Numbered from the stretch's first letter, positions 43,370 to 52,913 are shown. The stretch: DNA of 64,000 nucleotides from Proteobacteria bacterium UBA7447 (GCA_002477475.1 DLPX01000004.1:1-64000); one strand, 5' to 3'. Notes: generated by a model not told the origin, from the sequence alone. Made by a program: numbers and translations.

Positions 43370-44413
43370 TCAGATGGAGGCGCAATGATCCGAAAGTACC
43401 GCCAAAAGCGCGTCCACTTCTGATTCCGTCGTATTCCACGCGGCCACAAAGCGCACTGCTTTGCCGTCGAGTTCTTCGTCATTGATGGCCAAGCCATTTG
43501 CGGAAAGCCGGTCGATGAGCGCCGCCGGCATAACCACAAAGACTTCGTTGGACTGTGTCGGATAGGCGAGCTCAAGACCAGGCAAGTCTGCCAGTCCCTT
43601 GCTGAGTCGCTGGGCCATCGCGTTAGCCTGCCGGGCATTACGCATCCAGACGTCATCAGCCAGGTACCCCATGAACTGCGATGAGATAAAGCGGCTTTTG
43701 GAGAGCAGCTGACCGGCACGCTTTTGCAGGAAAGGAAAATCTCCGACCAACTCGGGCTTAAAGAAAACGACCGCCTCGGCAGTAAGACAACCGTTTTTGG
43801 TGCCCCCAAAAGACAGCACATCGATGCCTGCCTGCCAGGTCATCTCGGCTGGCGTCACTCCCAGCGTTACCAGGGCATTGGCAAAACGGGCGCCGTCCAT
43901 ATGCACACTGAGCTTATGACTGTGCGCCACCGAAGCAATCGCCTCAATCTCTTCGATCGAATAAACCGTGCCCGACTCGCAGGCCTGGGTAATGCTGACA
44001 CTTGCCGGCTGGGCATGATGCACGTTTCCTGACCCATAGATGGTCTCTTCGAGCACCTTCGCGGTGATGCGGCCGTTCGCGCCGGCCATATCGATGAGCT
44101 TGGCCCCACCCGTAAACAACTCAGGAGCCCCACACTCATCGGTATTGATGTGCGCCAACTCGTGGCAGAAGATTTTCCCAAACGCCGGTGTCAGGGTAGA
44201 CAGAGCCAGTGCGTTAGCTGCCGTGCCGGTCGTGACTGGAAACACCGTGACAGGTGTTTCAAAAATCTCCCCGAGCCTCAAAGCAAGATCCCGTGTCCAT
44301 GGATCTTCACCATATGAGGGGCTATTTGCTTCATTGGCCTTTGCCAATGCCTCCATGACCTCAGGGCAGGCACTGGAAATGTTATCGGACGCAAAAGTAT
44401 TGATCGAGGACAT
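43370..44413 (-). CDS. Threonine aldolase family protein (LtaE-like)
   Basis: A 347-residue PLP aldolase. The PLP lysine lies in LSFGGTKNGCLTAEAVVFF and the conserved SVHMDGARFANAL segment is present. The start (TFASDNISSACPEVMEAL) differs from the homologue at 30.1 kb (SDTQSQPTSAM), so the two are distinct subfamilies; this one lies in a leftward run with the ectoine-type genes and may cleave a beta-hydroxy amino acid produced there. The substrate is unknown. Confidence 0.86.
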   Translation of the reverse strand: MSSINTFASDNISSACPEVMEALAKANEANSPSYGEDPWTRDLALRLGEIFETPVTVFPVTTGTAANALALSTLTPAFGKIFCHELAHINTDECGAPELFTGGAKLIDMAGANGRITAKVLEETIYGSGNVHHAQPASVSITQACESGTVYSIEEIEAIASVAHSHKLSVHMDGARFANALVTLGVTPAEMTWQAGIDVLSFGGTKNGCLTAEAVVFFKPELVGDFPFLQKRAGQLLSKSRFISSQFMGYLADDVWMRNARQANAMAQRLSKGLADLPGLELAYPTQSNEVFVVMPAALIDRLSANGLAINDEELDGKAVRFVAAWNTTESEVDALLAVLSDHCASI

Positions 44414-44443
44414 CGGTTTAACTCTGGAGAACTAAAAACGGAA

Positions 44444-45625
44444 TCAGTTGATGACAATCAGTTCGCGGGGCGCACTGCACAAACGCTCTCCCCCATTGTC
44501 CGTCACCACAAAAGGCTCTGACACGGCTGCGCCGATAGTGTCGAGCCAAACGCCGGACTGAAAATGAAAGCACATCCCGCTTTGCAATACCGTGGTATCT
44601 CCCGGACGCAGACTGGCCGTACGCTCTCCCCAATCCGGCGGATAATTCACCCCGATCGAATAACCGACGCGGCTTTCCTTGTGATAACCGTTGCGGTTCA
44701 GCACTTTTTGCCACACGGCCTCCACTTCCTCGCAGGTGGTTCCGGGTCGCGCGGTGTCCAGCGCGACATCGACACCCTCCACTATCGTCTCGGTCAGATT
44801 GGTGACCTCTGAAGGCGGGCGGCCGAGATACAGCGTACGGGTCAGGGGCGCCTGGTAATGTTGGCGGGCGCCGCCGAGCTCCATCATGACGAGGCCCTCA
44901 TCGGGCAACGGGTGCTCCGACCAGGTGAGGTGTGGGGTGCTGGTGCCTTCTCCCACCTGAATCAGTGGGCACAGACCTGTATAGTTTCCGTAACGACCTT
45001 CAACCCCCATCACCTGCGCGTGATACACCTCCGCAATGATCTCGTACTCGGGCACACCGGGTGCCACTTTGGCAATGGCCCGGTTCATCACCGCACTGAC
45101 CGTCTCGCCGGCCTCCCGCATATAAACCAGTTCTGCCTCCGACTTCACGAGGCGCTCCCAGTTCACCAACTGCTCAGTATCCGACAGCGTCGCGTTGGGC
45201 AGCCCTTTTACCAAATGGGCATGGGCGCGGGCGGTGTAGTAATGGGCATCCAACTCGACACCGATCCGCTGCCTCCCCCAACCCCGCTGCTCAATCAGTG
45301 CCGCGAGGTCGTCGTAAGGATGCTCGGTGGGATGATGAATTAGCGTTTCCGAGAAAGTGGTGACATTCTCAGGGGGGATATCGGTCGTGATGTGGGCCGC
45401 CTTGGCATCCTGGGGCCGGCCGAACCAGATCGGCGCATCCTCTTCGAGATGCAGCAAGACCACCTGAGGCGTGTAGAACGACCAGCCATCAAACCCGGTC
45501 AGCCAGTTCATGTTTGCCGGATCCTGACAAATAATGAGGTCAAACCCCTTATCCGCCATGCTCTGTTTGGTCTTCGCAATCCGGCGGTCGTATTCCGCAT
45601 TTTGAAAAGGTTTGGTGTATTGCAT
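44444..45625 (-). CDS. doeA: Ectoine hydrolase-like M24 protein (DoeA/EutD family)
   Basis: A 393-residue creatinase/aminopeptidase-fold (M24) protein. Its sequence (DPANMNWLTGFDGWSFYTPQ, GVEGRYGNYTGLCPLIQVG, MMELGGARQHYQAPLTRTL) follows DoeA/EutD, which opens ectoine to N-acetyl-2,4-diaminobutyrate. The canonical M24 metal ligands are replaced (MELGG, APLTRT), as in that group. The downstream doeB-like gene on the same strand supports the call. Genes for the later steps (DABA transaminase and aspartate-semialdehyde dehydrogenase) are absent here, so a related substrate is possible. Confidence 0.8.
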   Translation of the reverse strand: MQYTKPFQNAEYDRRIAKTKQSMADKGFDLIICQDPANMNWLTGFDGWSFYTPQVVLLHLEEDAPIWFGRPQDAKAAHITTDIPPENVTTFSETLIHHPTEHPYDDLAALIEQRGWGRQRIGVELDAHYYTARAHAHLVKGLPNATLSDTEQLVNWERLVKSEAELVYMREAGETVSAVMNRAIAKVAPGVPEYEIIAEVYHAQVMGVEGRYGNYTGLCPLIQVGEGTSTPHLTWSEHPLPDEGLVMMELGGARQHYQAPLTRTLYLGRPPSEVTNLTETIVEGVDVALDTARPGTTCEEVEAVWQKVLNRNGYHKESRVGYSIGVNYPPDWGERTASLRPGDTTVLQSGMCFHFQSGVWLDTIGAAVSEPFVVTDNGGERLCSAPRELIVIN

Positions 45626-45668
45626 AATTATGGCCTGGGATAAATTTTGCGGTGTTGAAAGCCTGTAA

Positions 45669-46661
45669 TCAGTCGACCTGAGATGCGATAACCGCGAGAA
45701 AATCCCCAGGCCGAATCAGGCAGGGAAAATGTCTTCCCATGAAAAGCCCGTCCACTTTTGAATGGTATTCCACGGGCGCAGCTCCCGTCCGATCGGTGTC
45801 ATACACCACGGCGAGAAGATCGCCTTTTTTGATCTCTGCCCCCAGGTCATGGCGCATCTCAATAAGGCCCCGATGCTCAGAAGTAATGAAGCAATCGGGG
45901 TTCATGGTATCGAGATTCACCGAAGGGCCGGTTTCAGGCTCTCCCGCAAGAATCCCGGCGTGCTTCAAGACGTTGGTGATTCCACGTCTTGCGATATTTA
46001 CCGTGGTCGCACTTGCCGATCCCCCGCCGCCAAGTTCTGTACTCACAAACACCTTGCCCTGATTCTCTGCAGCGGTGTCGTACAGGTGGGCGGCATCAGG
46101 CTCCAGCAGCATCAGGGTATACGGCGCATTAAAGGCCTGAACCGCAGCCACACATCGCGACTGCTGATCTTTGTCATCAAGAATATGGGCAGCCCCAAAC
46201 GGCAAAAACTCCATGGTCTTGCCGCCGGAGTGAATATCGATCACATAGTCGGCCATGGGCAGCAAGGTCCGGGAGAAATAGTCGGCGATGATCTCGGTAA
46301 TGGTGCCCTCAGGATTGCCGGGAAACACACGGTTCATGTTGCCGCCATCGATCCAGGAAGTACGCTTTCCTGCATTGAAAGCGGGATAGTTCATCGCCGG
46401 CACCATGACCACCCGGCCGCTCACGTCATCGGCCTTCATCGTGTGCGTCATACCCCAGAGCGCTATCGGACCTTCGTACTCATCACCGTGATTGGCCCCA
46501 GTGAGAATTGCCGTAGGACCACTGCCGTTCTTGATCACGGTCACCGGCACCATGACAGCACCCCAGGCAGAGTCATCTCCCGAATACGGTACTTTCAAAA
46601 ATCCATGCTGTACCCCATCCTTTTCGAAATCCACCGTTGAATTAATCGGATTGTCTCTCAT
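45669..46661 (-). CDS. doeB: N-alpha-acetyl-diaminobutyrate deacetylase-like (DoeB)
   Basis: A 330-residue zinc hydrolase of the succinylglutamate desuccinylase/aspartoacylase family. Zinc ligands are in GANHGDEYEG and DIHSGG. It closely matches DoeB, which deacetylates N-alpha-acetyl-L-2,4-diaminobutyrate in ectoine use. The frame is open to 47195, but that part is antisense-like and unmatched; ATG 46661 has an AAGGAAA site. It lies 43 bases upstream of doeA in the reading direction. Confidence 0.83.
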   Translation of the reverse strand: MRDNPINSTVDFEKDGVQHGFLKVPYSGDDSAWGAVMVPVTVIKNGSGPTAILTGANHGDEYEGPIALWGMTHTMKADDVSGRVVMVPAMNYPAFNAGKRTSWIDGGNMNRVFPGNPEGTITEIIADYFSRTLLPMADYVIDIHSGGKTMEFLPFGAAHILDDKDQQSRCVAAVQAFNAPYTLMLLEPDAAHLYDTAAENQGKVFVSTELGGGGSASATTVNIARRGITNVLKHAGILAGEPETGPSVNLDTMNPDCFITSEHRGLIEMRHDLGAEIKKGDLLAVVYDTDRTGAAPVEYHSKVDGLFMGRHFPCLIRPGDFLAVIASQVD

Positions 46662-46704
46662 TGCAGTTTCCTTATTGTCAGATGACTTCCGGCTGGCAGA
46701 ACCT

Positions 46705-47595
46705 CTAGGCCTGCGTCTCCTTTTCCTGATGCGCGAAGATAGAGGTATAGCCATCGGACCAGTCGGGCGGCATCGGCACATGCAATTCCTCGTGATGAGC
46801 GTATCCCGGTTCTTCGCCCCGAACCAGCACTCCATAGCGTGAACTGGGATACGCAGGGGCAGTATACGGAATGGCATCTGCGGCGCTGTATGTGAGCACC
46901 AGGACGGGTCGGCCCTGACTGCTCTTGTTCTGTCGCGAACCGTGAATGGTCCGGCTGTGATGCACGCTGACGGTACCCGCAGGACCCGTGACGGCAACCG
47001 GGCCATCTGATCCAACGCTCGCCAAATCATTCTCCCGAACAGCTGCGGTCCATTCACCCCGCTCGTCGTAGTGCTCGAATATCGGACCCAGATGGCTTCC
47101 TGGATAAAGTTCAAGCGGCCCCTGCTCTGCAGCAACATCTTCCAGAAACAACAGAAACTGCATGGTTCCCGAATGCGTATGGGGATAAAAGACAAGATCC
47201 TGATGCCATTTCACCTCGGCACCGCCACCTGCCCATTTAAAGTTCAACATGATCTCTCGGAACCGGACATTGGGCCCCAAAAGATCAGCCGCAATATCGG
47301 GAATAACGGAATCGGCGCAGATTCCCCAAAATTCAAAATCCAGGTCGTCAAGGTAGGCTGCACGCCTTAATCGGGGGTTCTTTGCAGTGTGATTATTCTC
47401 CAGATCAATCTCTTTGGAAGACTCTGTGAGTTCGCGCGTCTTTTCTACGATGCGGTCCGCCGCAACCCGCAGGGGAACTAACGCTTCAGTACTGATCAAC
47501 GAAGGAAAAACAAGATACCCTTGCTCGTAGTATTGCTGGCGCTGCGCCTGATCGATGACCGTCGGAGCGTTGGCAAAAATCTCTTCAAGTTTCAT
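46705..47595 (-). CDS. PhyH-family Fe(II)/2-oxoglutarate dioxygenase 1
   Basis: A 296-residue non-haem iron oxygenase of the phytanoyl-CoA dioxygenase family. The iron site is the HxD in VKWHQDLVFYPH and the distal His in VHHSRTIHGSRQNKS. The AGGAGG ribosome binding site favours ATG 47595. It is in the same run as doeAB; ectoine hydroxylase belongs to this superfamily, but the EctD signature is not seen, so another amine or small organic substrate is likely. Confidence 0.84.
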   Translation of the reverse strand: MKLEEIFANAPTVIDQAQRQQYYEQGYLVFPSLISTEALVPLRVAADRIVEKTRELTESSKEIDLENNHTAKNPRLRRAAYLDDLDFEFWGICADSVIPDIAADLLGPNVRFREIMLNFKWAGGGAEVKWHQDLVFYPHTHSGTMQFLLFLEDVAAEQGPLELYPGSHLGPIFEHYDERGEWTAAVRENDLASVGSDGPVAVTGPAGTVSVHHSRTIHGSRQNKSSQGRPVLVLTYSAADAIPYTAPAYPSSRYGVLVRGEEPGYAHHEELHVPMPPDWSDGYTSIFAHQEKETQA

Positions 47596-48406
47596 CGTCC
47601 CTCCTAAAATCGTTTTCCCCTGAAAAACTGCCCGCATAACGGTTACGCGCGCAAAGGTCGGTACCGCGCATCAGATAGAGCGGCACCCTTTGGAGATTTC
47701 TCAACTCTTGCTCATTAAGCGATGGGTATGGGCTCGACGCGTTCTGCTTTTGCTCTATCTCTCTGTCATAGTAGGAGCTCGTCGGCATAAATCTCAAGGT
47801 CATACCGCGGCGCGAATGATCCGACCGATTCGGCTCTGATCCATGGACAAGATACACATCATGCAAAGACATCTGTCCTGCCTCCAGCACCAGGTCCACG
47901 GCTTCTGATTCCTGGAACTGATCCTGAGTGAGTTCCTGATTCAGTGCGAGACCCGGTGCATTGTTGATCCGATGTTTCCGAACCTGTTTGCCTAAATGCG
48001 ACCCGGGAATAAACCGCAAACACCCGTTTTCGGGGGTGGCATCATCGATCGCCATCCAGACCGTACAGGTTGCCAGAGGCCGCATCGCCCAGTACTCGCC
48101 ATCCTGATGCCAGGGAGTGCGAGTTCCCACCTGAGCAGGTTTGGCGAAAAAACTCGAGTTCCATAGAGCAAAATTATTCCCAAGCACCTGTCCCACCATA
48201 TTCAGAATGGTTTCGTCGCGAGCAAATTCCAGAAAACACGGATCTAACGGAATCAGTGCTGGGCAGTAATCCGAAAACGCCGGGTAGCGCTCGATAAACT
48301 GGCAATGCGCCGCGCGAATTCTGGTCAGGGTGGTCTCGCTCAACCGATAATCAGGAACAACGAAGCCTAATTTATAGTAGCGGGCTAATTCTTCATCCGT
48401 TAGCAT
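47585..48406 (-). CDS. PhyH-family Fe(II)/2-oxoglutarate dioxygenase 2
   Basis: A 273-residue PhyH-family oxygenase with the HxD motif in TPWHQDGEYW, and the distal His in YLVHGSEPNRSDHSRRG. Its stop overlaps the start of dioxygenase 1 by 11 bases, so the two are translated together. The two proteins are only distantly alike (for example WHQDLVFY versus WHQDGEYW), suggesting successive oxidations or a heteromeric pair. The substrate is unknown. Confidence 0.84.
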   Translation of the reverse strand: MLTDEELARYYKLGFVVPDYRLSETTLTRIRAAHCQFIERYPAFSDYCPALIPLDPCFLEFARDETILNMVGQVLGNNFALWNSSFFAKPAQVGTRTPWHQDGEYWAMRPLATCTVWMAIDDATPENGCLRFIPGSHLGKQVRKHRINNAPGLALNQELTQDQFQESEAVDLVLEAGQMSLHDVYLVHGSEPNRSDHSRRGMTLRFMPTSSYYDREIEQKQNASSPYPSLNEQELRNLQRVPLYLMRGTDLCARNRYAGSFSGENDFRRDDET

Positions 48407-48489
48407 GTTTGTACTGCCCCGGGGCTCACATGGTGTCTAGTATTAATCGGCTTATTACGGGCTGCCCTTAAAGTGAGACTGGATAGGAG

Positions 48490-49287
48490 TTATGACAACT
48501 CCATTTTTAGCAACTTGCCGTAACCGTTGATCGGGGTATCGTAGCCAGTCGTACGGACAGACTCCCAGAACAGCGCCTGATTGGCACACACCACGGGTTT
48601 ATTCAGCGCCTGCTCTATCTCATCGACCACGTCCACAGCGCGGATAGCCGTACAGGAGATAAACAGCGCATCAGCATCATCCCGGTCTGCCTCTTTAGCC
48701 GCGCTGACGATCGCTTCCGGAGGAATACGCGCCATATCGTTATCGTTCGCGAAATGAAAACTTGTTATCGCAGTGACCTGCGGTCCGTGTTCTTGAATGT
48801 AATCCACCAGAGACGCATTGACGTCATCGGTATAGGGCGTCAGTACCGCAATCTGTTCAGCGTTGAACTGGTTGAGGGCTCGCAGTCCGGCCGTAATCGG
48901 CGTAATAACCGGTATACCTGGTCGGACGCTGCGGATATTCTCCGCTACCGTGTCATACCCCATCGCGGCCGTGCCTGAGGTGCAGCAATACACCATCGCA
49001 TCCAACCGGCCGTCCGGAATAATGAGCGATGCGGCATCGGCAAGCCGCGGGCCCATGGTCTTGAGGTTTTCAACCGTGCATGGATTGACGTTAAGCACCC
49101 GTGAAACGAAAACGGCGACTTCATCGCCTGGGCGCATGTTCATGAAGTCACGCTCCACCACGTAATCACTCGCCAGAGCGATCAGCCCAATCCGGTGAGC
49201 TCCGGGTCCGTTGTCAAGCGTGGTCTGCGCTTTCAGCTCGGCGGCAGAAAATGCCGAGGCCGACTGTGTTGATGACACTGAGCTCAT
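48490..49287 (-). CDS. EutA / maleate cis-trans isomerase-like (Asp/Glu racemase superfamily)
   Basis: A 265-residue protein of the Asp/Glu racemase superfamily with two catalytic cysteines, in MVYCCTSGTAAMG and ALFISCTAIRAVDVV. It resembles maleate isomerase, arylmalonate decarboxylase and EutA of rhizobial ectoine-utilisation clusters. The DoeA/DoeB pair nearby favours the EutA comparison. EutA's exact role is itself unclear. It is 83 bases upstream of the dioxygenase pair in the reading direction. Confidence 0.75.
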   Translation of the reverse strand: MSSVSSTQSASAFSAAELKAQTTLDNGPGAHRIGLIALASDYVVERDFMNMRPGDEVAVFVSRVLNVNPCTVENLKTMGPRLADAASLIIPDGRLDAMVYCCTSGTAAMGYDTVAENIRSVRPGIPVITPITAGLRALNQFNAEQIAVLTPYTDDVNASLVDYIQEHGPQVTAITSFHFANDNDMARIPPEAIVSAAKEADRDDADALFISCTAIRAVDVVDEIEQALNKPVVCANQALFWESVRTTGYDTPINGYGKLLKMELS

Positions 49288-49305
49288 AGTTGCACCCGAT
49301 ATGGC

Positions 49306-50514
49306 CTAACCAAGGAACCGGGCAAGATCCTCGCACAGGTCATCGGGATCTTCCAGTCCGACTGAAAGGCGGTATACCCCGTCTCCGGCGAATTCCCGAT
49401 AGGCAGCGAGTTGCTCACCAGACAGGCCGTAACTCGATGCCATCAGGTCATCCGTTCCCATCCAGCAGATCAGACTGCGATGATGACCAAGCGACACCGC
49501 ATAGTGAATGATCTCAAGCTCTGACATCATCTTCTGTGCGAGCTCTGCGCCTTTATCGATCTGAAATGACAGCATCCCGGAAAAGTTGTCCATCTGTTTT
49601 TTTGCAAGATCGTGGTGTGGATGACTCGCAAGACCCGGATACAGGACTTTATTGACCTTTGGGTGACTCTCGAGAAACTGCGCCACCGCCATCGCGTTGG
49701 TCTCATGGGACTGCATACGTATCGGCAGCGTTGCCAACCCCCGGTTGATCAGCCATGCGTTGAAGGGGCTGATCACGCCACCCACATGAATCTGGCCATC
49801 CGTCTCAATAGCGCGCATATGCTCTTCTGAAGCGAGCACCGCACCCCCCATGGCATCGCCATGGCCACAGCAGTATTTGGTCAGCGAATGAATCACGTAA
49901 TCTGCCCCCAGGGTCATTGGCTGGGTAGCCATGGGCGAGGCAAATGTTGAATCGATCGCCAGCCGGGCGCCATGCTGATGCGCAATCTCGGCCACCGCCG
50001 CGATATCGGTAATGCGCATGGTCGGGTTGGCCGGCGTCTCTCCCCAGACCAATACGGTCTGAGGCGTTACAGCCTGCTCCAGTGCATTCAGGTCGGAGAA
50101 ATTCGCCGTTACGATCTCGATGCCCATACGCTTGAGGTCATTGCGGGCGAGCTCTGCTGTGCCTGGATAGTTAGCGTCACTCATGACGAGACGATCGCCT
50201 GATTTCAGGACACTGAACAGCACCGCCGAGGTGGCCGCCATGCCTGAGGCGAAACACCGACATGCCGGGGCCTCTTCCAGCACTGCCATTTTGTCTTCGA
50301 GCTGCTGCACCGTTGGGTTACGCCAACGACTGTAAATAAACGGCGCGTCCTCAGGAATATCATAAGCAGAAAAACCTACTGGCTCGTCCAGCACGAATGT
50401 GCTCGACATCACGATGTTGGGAGCCGATGCCCGGGTAACCGGATCGGGTGCCTCACCCGCATGTACCGCCAGCGTGCGGGTTTTTCTGTTTTTCTGGTCG
50501 TGCTGTCGCGCCAT
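49306..50514 (-). CDS. Cys/Met-metabolism PLP enzyme (cystathionine/methionine gamma-lyase type)
   Basis: A 402-residue fold-type I PLP enzyme. The PLP lysine is in VIHSLTKYCCGHGDAMGG, and the substrate-binding tyrosine/arginine motif in FIYSRWRNPTVQQLE is present. It may perform gamma- or beta-elimination, or gamma-replacement. Sequence alone does not fix the reaction. In this run it probably acts on an amino-acid product of the dioxygenase or ectoine-type steps. The ATG at 50514 has an AAAGGA site. Confidence 0.84.
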   Translation of the reverse strand: MARQHDQKNRKTRTLAVHAGEAPDPVTRASAPNIVMSSTFVLDEPVGFSAYDIPEDAPFIYSRWRNPTVQQLEDKMAVLEEAPACRCFASGMAATSAVLFSVLKSGDRLVMSDANYPGTAELARNDLKRMGIEIVTANFSDLNALEQAVTPQTVLVWGETPANPTMRITDIAAVAEIAHQHGARLAIDSTFASPMATQPMTLGADYVIHSLTKYCCGHGDAMGGAVLASEEHMRAIETDGQIHVGGVISPFNAWLINRGLATLPIRMQSHETNAMAVAQFLESHPKVNKVLYPGLASHPHHDLAKKQMDNFSGMLSFQIDKGAELAQKMMSELEIIHYAVSLGHHRSLICWMGTDDLMASSYGLSGEQLAAYREFAGDGVYRLSVGLEDPDDLCEDLARFLG

Positions 50515-50605
50515 TGTGATTCCTTTAATGAATTGTCAGTCCTTTGCAGGTCGATATTGTGAGCGACAAGATGAGCGTGTCAAAAGGCCTGATGTCGCAT
50601 TTACG

Positions 50606-51724
50606 CTAGTGAAACTCGCATACGGGCTTTCCGAGCACATCCATCAGCGGATCGACCCCCAACCCGGGTTCTGACGGCGCGGTCATATAGCCGTCTGCGA
50701 CCTGCGGGCCGCCACTGGCAATAGCGATGCTCGCGTAGTCGTGAAATGCGGAAGACTGAAAATGAAATGCCGGCGGTGTCGACTGCGCCAGATGCGCAAT
50801 CGCAGATGTCGCGATCTCTCCTCCCCAACTGTCTTCGATGGTCATCACAATACCCAGTTGAACACAAAGATCCCGCACCTGACGAGCGCGGGTGAGCCCT
50901 CCCATCCGGTTGATCTTCAGATTGATCAGATCCATCGCATTATCACGATGTCCGCGCAACAGGATCGGTAATCCGTCCATACATTCATCCAGAATGAATG
51001 GCAGGTTGGTGTGCTGGCGTACCGCGAAGCACTCTTCGTAACTAAGGCAGGGCTGCTCAATAAAGCACGACAACTGACGCTCCTGGAACATTTGCTCTAC
51101 CGCACCCACCACACGTAGAGCATCGTGCTGCTTCCAACCGGTATTGGCATCTGCATCCACAACATCGCCCGGCTGCATCTCGGCAAGTACCCTTCTGAAG
51201 CGTTCTATATCGGTCTCGGGATGTTCTCCTACTTTGATCTGGAAATGATCAAAACCCGACTGACGGTACTCAACAAAACGCTCTGCCATCAGTCCTGGAT
51301 CAGCGCGCGCCACAACTTTAAATAGTTGTACCCGTTCCTGGAGTCTGCCGCCCAGTAACTGATACACCGGCATGCCCGTTGCCTTGCCCAGGATATCCCA
51401 GCAGGCCATATCGATTGCGGACTTGACGTAGGGGTGGCCCTTTAGGAGTTCATCCATTCTGAGATTGACCTTGTCCAACTGGGTCGGGTCCTCGCCCATA
51501 AGGCCAGGAGCCAGCACCGACACACCCGTGCGCACCCCTTCTGCGTATGCGGCAAGATAAGAGGGCCCCAACGGACAACTTTCTCCTACGCCCGTTAAAC
51601 CCTCATCGGTATCAATGAGGACAACCGTACTGTCAAAAGCCGAAAAGGACTGGGTGGACCAACTGTACGCACCCTCCTTCACCGGCAGGTCGACCTGGAA
51701 TATGCGAATTCGAGATATTTTCAC
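50606..51724 (-). CDS. Enolase-superfamily enzyme 1 (MR/MLE, cis-3-hydroxyproline-dehydratase-like)
   Basis: A 372-residue mandelate racemase/muconate lactonising enzyme-family protein. The catalytic lysine is in HFQIKVGEHPE, metal ligands in VVDADANTGW, CFIEQPCLS and FILDECMDG, and the second lysine in INLKINRMGG. The N-terminal VDLPVKEGAYSWS is typical of cis-3-hydroxy-L-proline dehydratase and hydroxyproline-betaine epimerase relatives. It begins with GTG behind AGGAGA. Such enzymes fit a betaine-catabolising region but the substrate is unproven. Confidence 0.84.
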   Translation of the reverse strand: MKISRIRIFQVDLPVKEGAYSWSTQSFSAFDSTVVLIDTDEGLTGVGESCPLGPSYLAAYAEGVRTGVSVLAPGLMGEDPTQLDKVNLRMDELLKGHPYVKSAIDMACWDILGKATGMPVYQLLGGRLQERVQLFKVVARADPGLMAERFVEYRQSGFDHFQIKVGEHPETDIERFRRVLAEMQPGDVVDADANTGWKQHDALRVVGAVEQMFQERQLSCFIEQPCLSYEECFAVRQHTNLPFILDECMDGLPILLRGHRDNAMDLINLKINRMGGLTRARQVRDLCVQLGIVMTIEDSWGGEIATSAIAHLAQSTPPAFHFQSSAFHDYASIAIASGGPQVADGYMTAPSEPGLGVDPLMDVLGKPVCEFH

Positions 51725-51773
51725 CGGGGTCCTCTCCTGGATGGGCGCAAATTAGCGAAAGCCGCTTTGGGTT

Positions 51774-52913
51774 TTATCGAACTGCCGCTGCCTGTTCGAT
51801 ATGTCGAGCCGCAGCCTGAGCCACCGCGTCATCATCAATTACAAAGCCCAAACCCGGCGCATCGAAGACACCAAGTTTAGCGTCCTTAAGCGATAAATCT
51901 GGGCTGGCGATCACATCTGAAGTCAGCAAGTGATTCATGTACTGATTGGCATCATCTAGGTTGGGAATCACAAGCCCTGCCTGATGCGCGGCACACGTCG
52001 TGATGCCGGTCTCGTACAAGCCATGAAGGCAAATATTAAGTCCGCCTTTCCTCGCGGCAGCCGCCGCTTCCAGAAGAGGACCGATGCCGCCAGTTTCGTG
52101 CAGGCCAAGCACGATGAGATCAGCCGCCCCCATTTGAGTCACCGCCGCGACATCAACCGCATTGAAGACAGATTGATCCGCCGAGATTGCAACGGGACTT
52201 GCATCCTTGATCTCCTTAAGAGCGCTGAGACTGCGGTGATCGCAAGGCTGTTCGATCATCTCAGGGTTAAACGCTTTCAGGGACTCGATCATGCGTATTG
52301 CGTCAAGCGGATCCCAGGCTTCGTTCGGGTCTAGCCGCAAACGGATATCAGGGCCCACCGCCTCACGGACGTGCCGTACGATCTCCATATCGAGCTCGTC
52401 ACCCCGCCCCACCTTACAATAGATCGTGCGGTGCCCCTGCTGAACCAAAGCTACGGCATCTCGGGCAAGGTCTTTGGGCTCCGAACCCTGAATGAAACCA
52501 AAGTACTCAACGTACTGCCGCTGTGCACCGCCCAGCAGTTCATAAACCTGCCGATCAAGCGCTTTCCCCTGTAAATCCCAAAGGGCCATCTCCAAACCTG
52601 CCAACACTTGCCCACCAAAACGCGGCGCACTACCGGTTCCCCGAAACTGAAAAAGTGACTGATAACAGACAGTCATCAGGCGGTCTCGATCAAAGACAGA
52701 CTGGCCGATCAGGCATTTTGCCGCCTCTTCGACAAAAGCCTGCACCCCTTTTGCGGTAGGTGTCGCCAGACACTCCCCAAACCCCACGAATCCGTTTTCG
52801 CCGCAGATCTCAATCAATAAGACGTCTGCACCTTGCGTGACCCCCTGAGACCAGTAATAGGGCTGGGCATAGGGGACCAATAGCGGCGTGAACTTGATTT
52901 CCCTAATGTTCAT
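51774..52913 (-). CDS. Enolase-superfamily enzyme 2 (MR/MLE)
   Basis: A second MR/MLE enzyme of 379 residues. The catalytic lysine is in TIYCKVGRGDE, metal ligands in LRLDPNEAW, MIEQPCDH and AISADQSVF. It is clearly diverged from enzyme 1, so it has a different substrate. ATG 52913 gives the usual family start (MNIREIKFTPLLV); the in-frame ATG 52940 with an AGGA site is possible. It is the first gene of the leftward run and is divergent from the Dpp binding-protein gene, suggesting shared regulation with uptake. Confidence 0.84.
   Translation of the reverse strand: MNIREIKFTPLLVPYAQPYYWSQGVTQGADVLLIEICGENGFVGFGECLATPTAKGVQAFVEEAAKCLIGQSVFDRDRLMTVCYQSLFQFRGTGSAPRFGGQVLAGLEMALWDLQGKALDRQVYELLGGAQRQYVEYFGFIQGSEPKDLARDAVALVQQGHRTIYCKVGRGDELDMEIVRHVREAVGPDIRLRLDPNEAWDPLDAIRMIESLKAFNPEMIEQPCDHRSLSALKEIKDASPVAISADQSVFNAVDVAAVTQMGAADLIVLGLHETGGIGPLLEAAAAARKGGLNICLHGLYETGITTCAAHQAGLVIPNLDDANQYMNHLLTSDVIASPDLSLKDAKLGVFDAPGLGFVIDDDAVAQAAARHIEQAAAVR

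Noticed and set aside
46662..47195. N-terminal extension of the DoeB-like protein
   Set aside because: It overlaps the dioxygenase 1 gene in another frame on the same strand; ATG 46661 with an AAGGAAA site gives the normal family start.
46705..48406. Ectoine hydroxylase (EctD) for one of the PhyH genes
   Set aside because: The characteristic EctD signature around the iron site is not seen; both have only the general PhyH HxD pattern.
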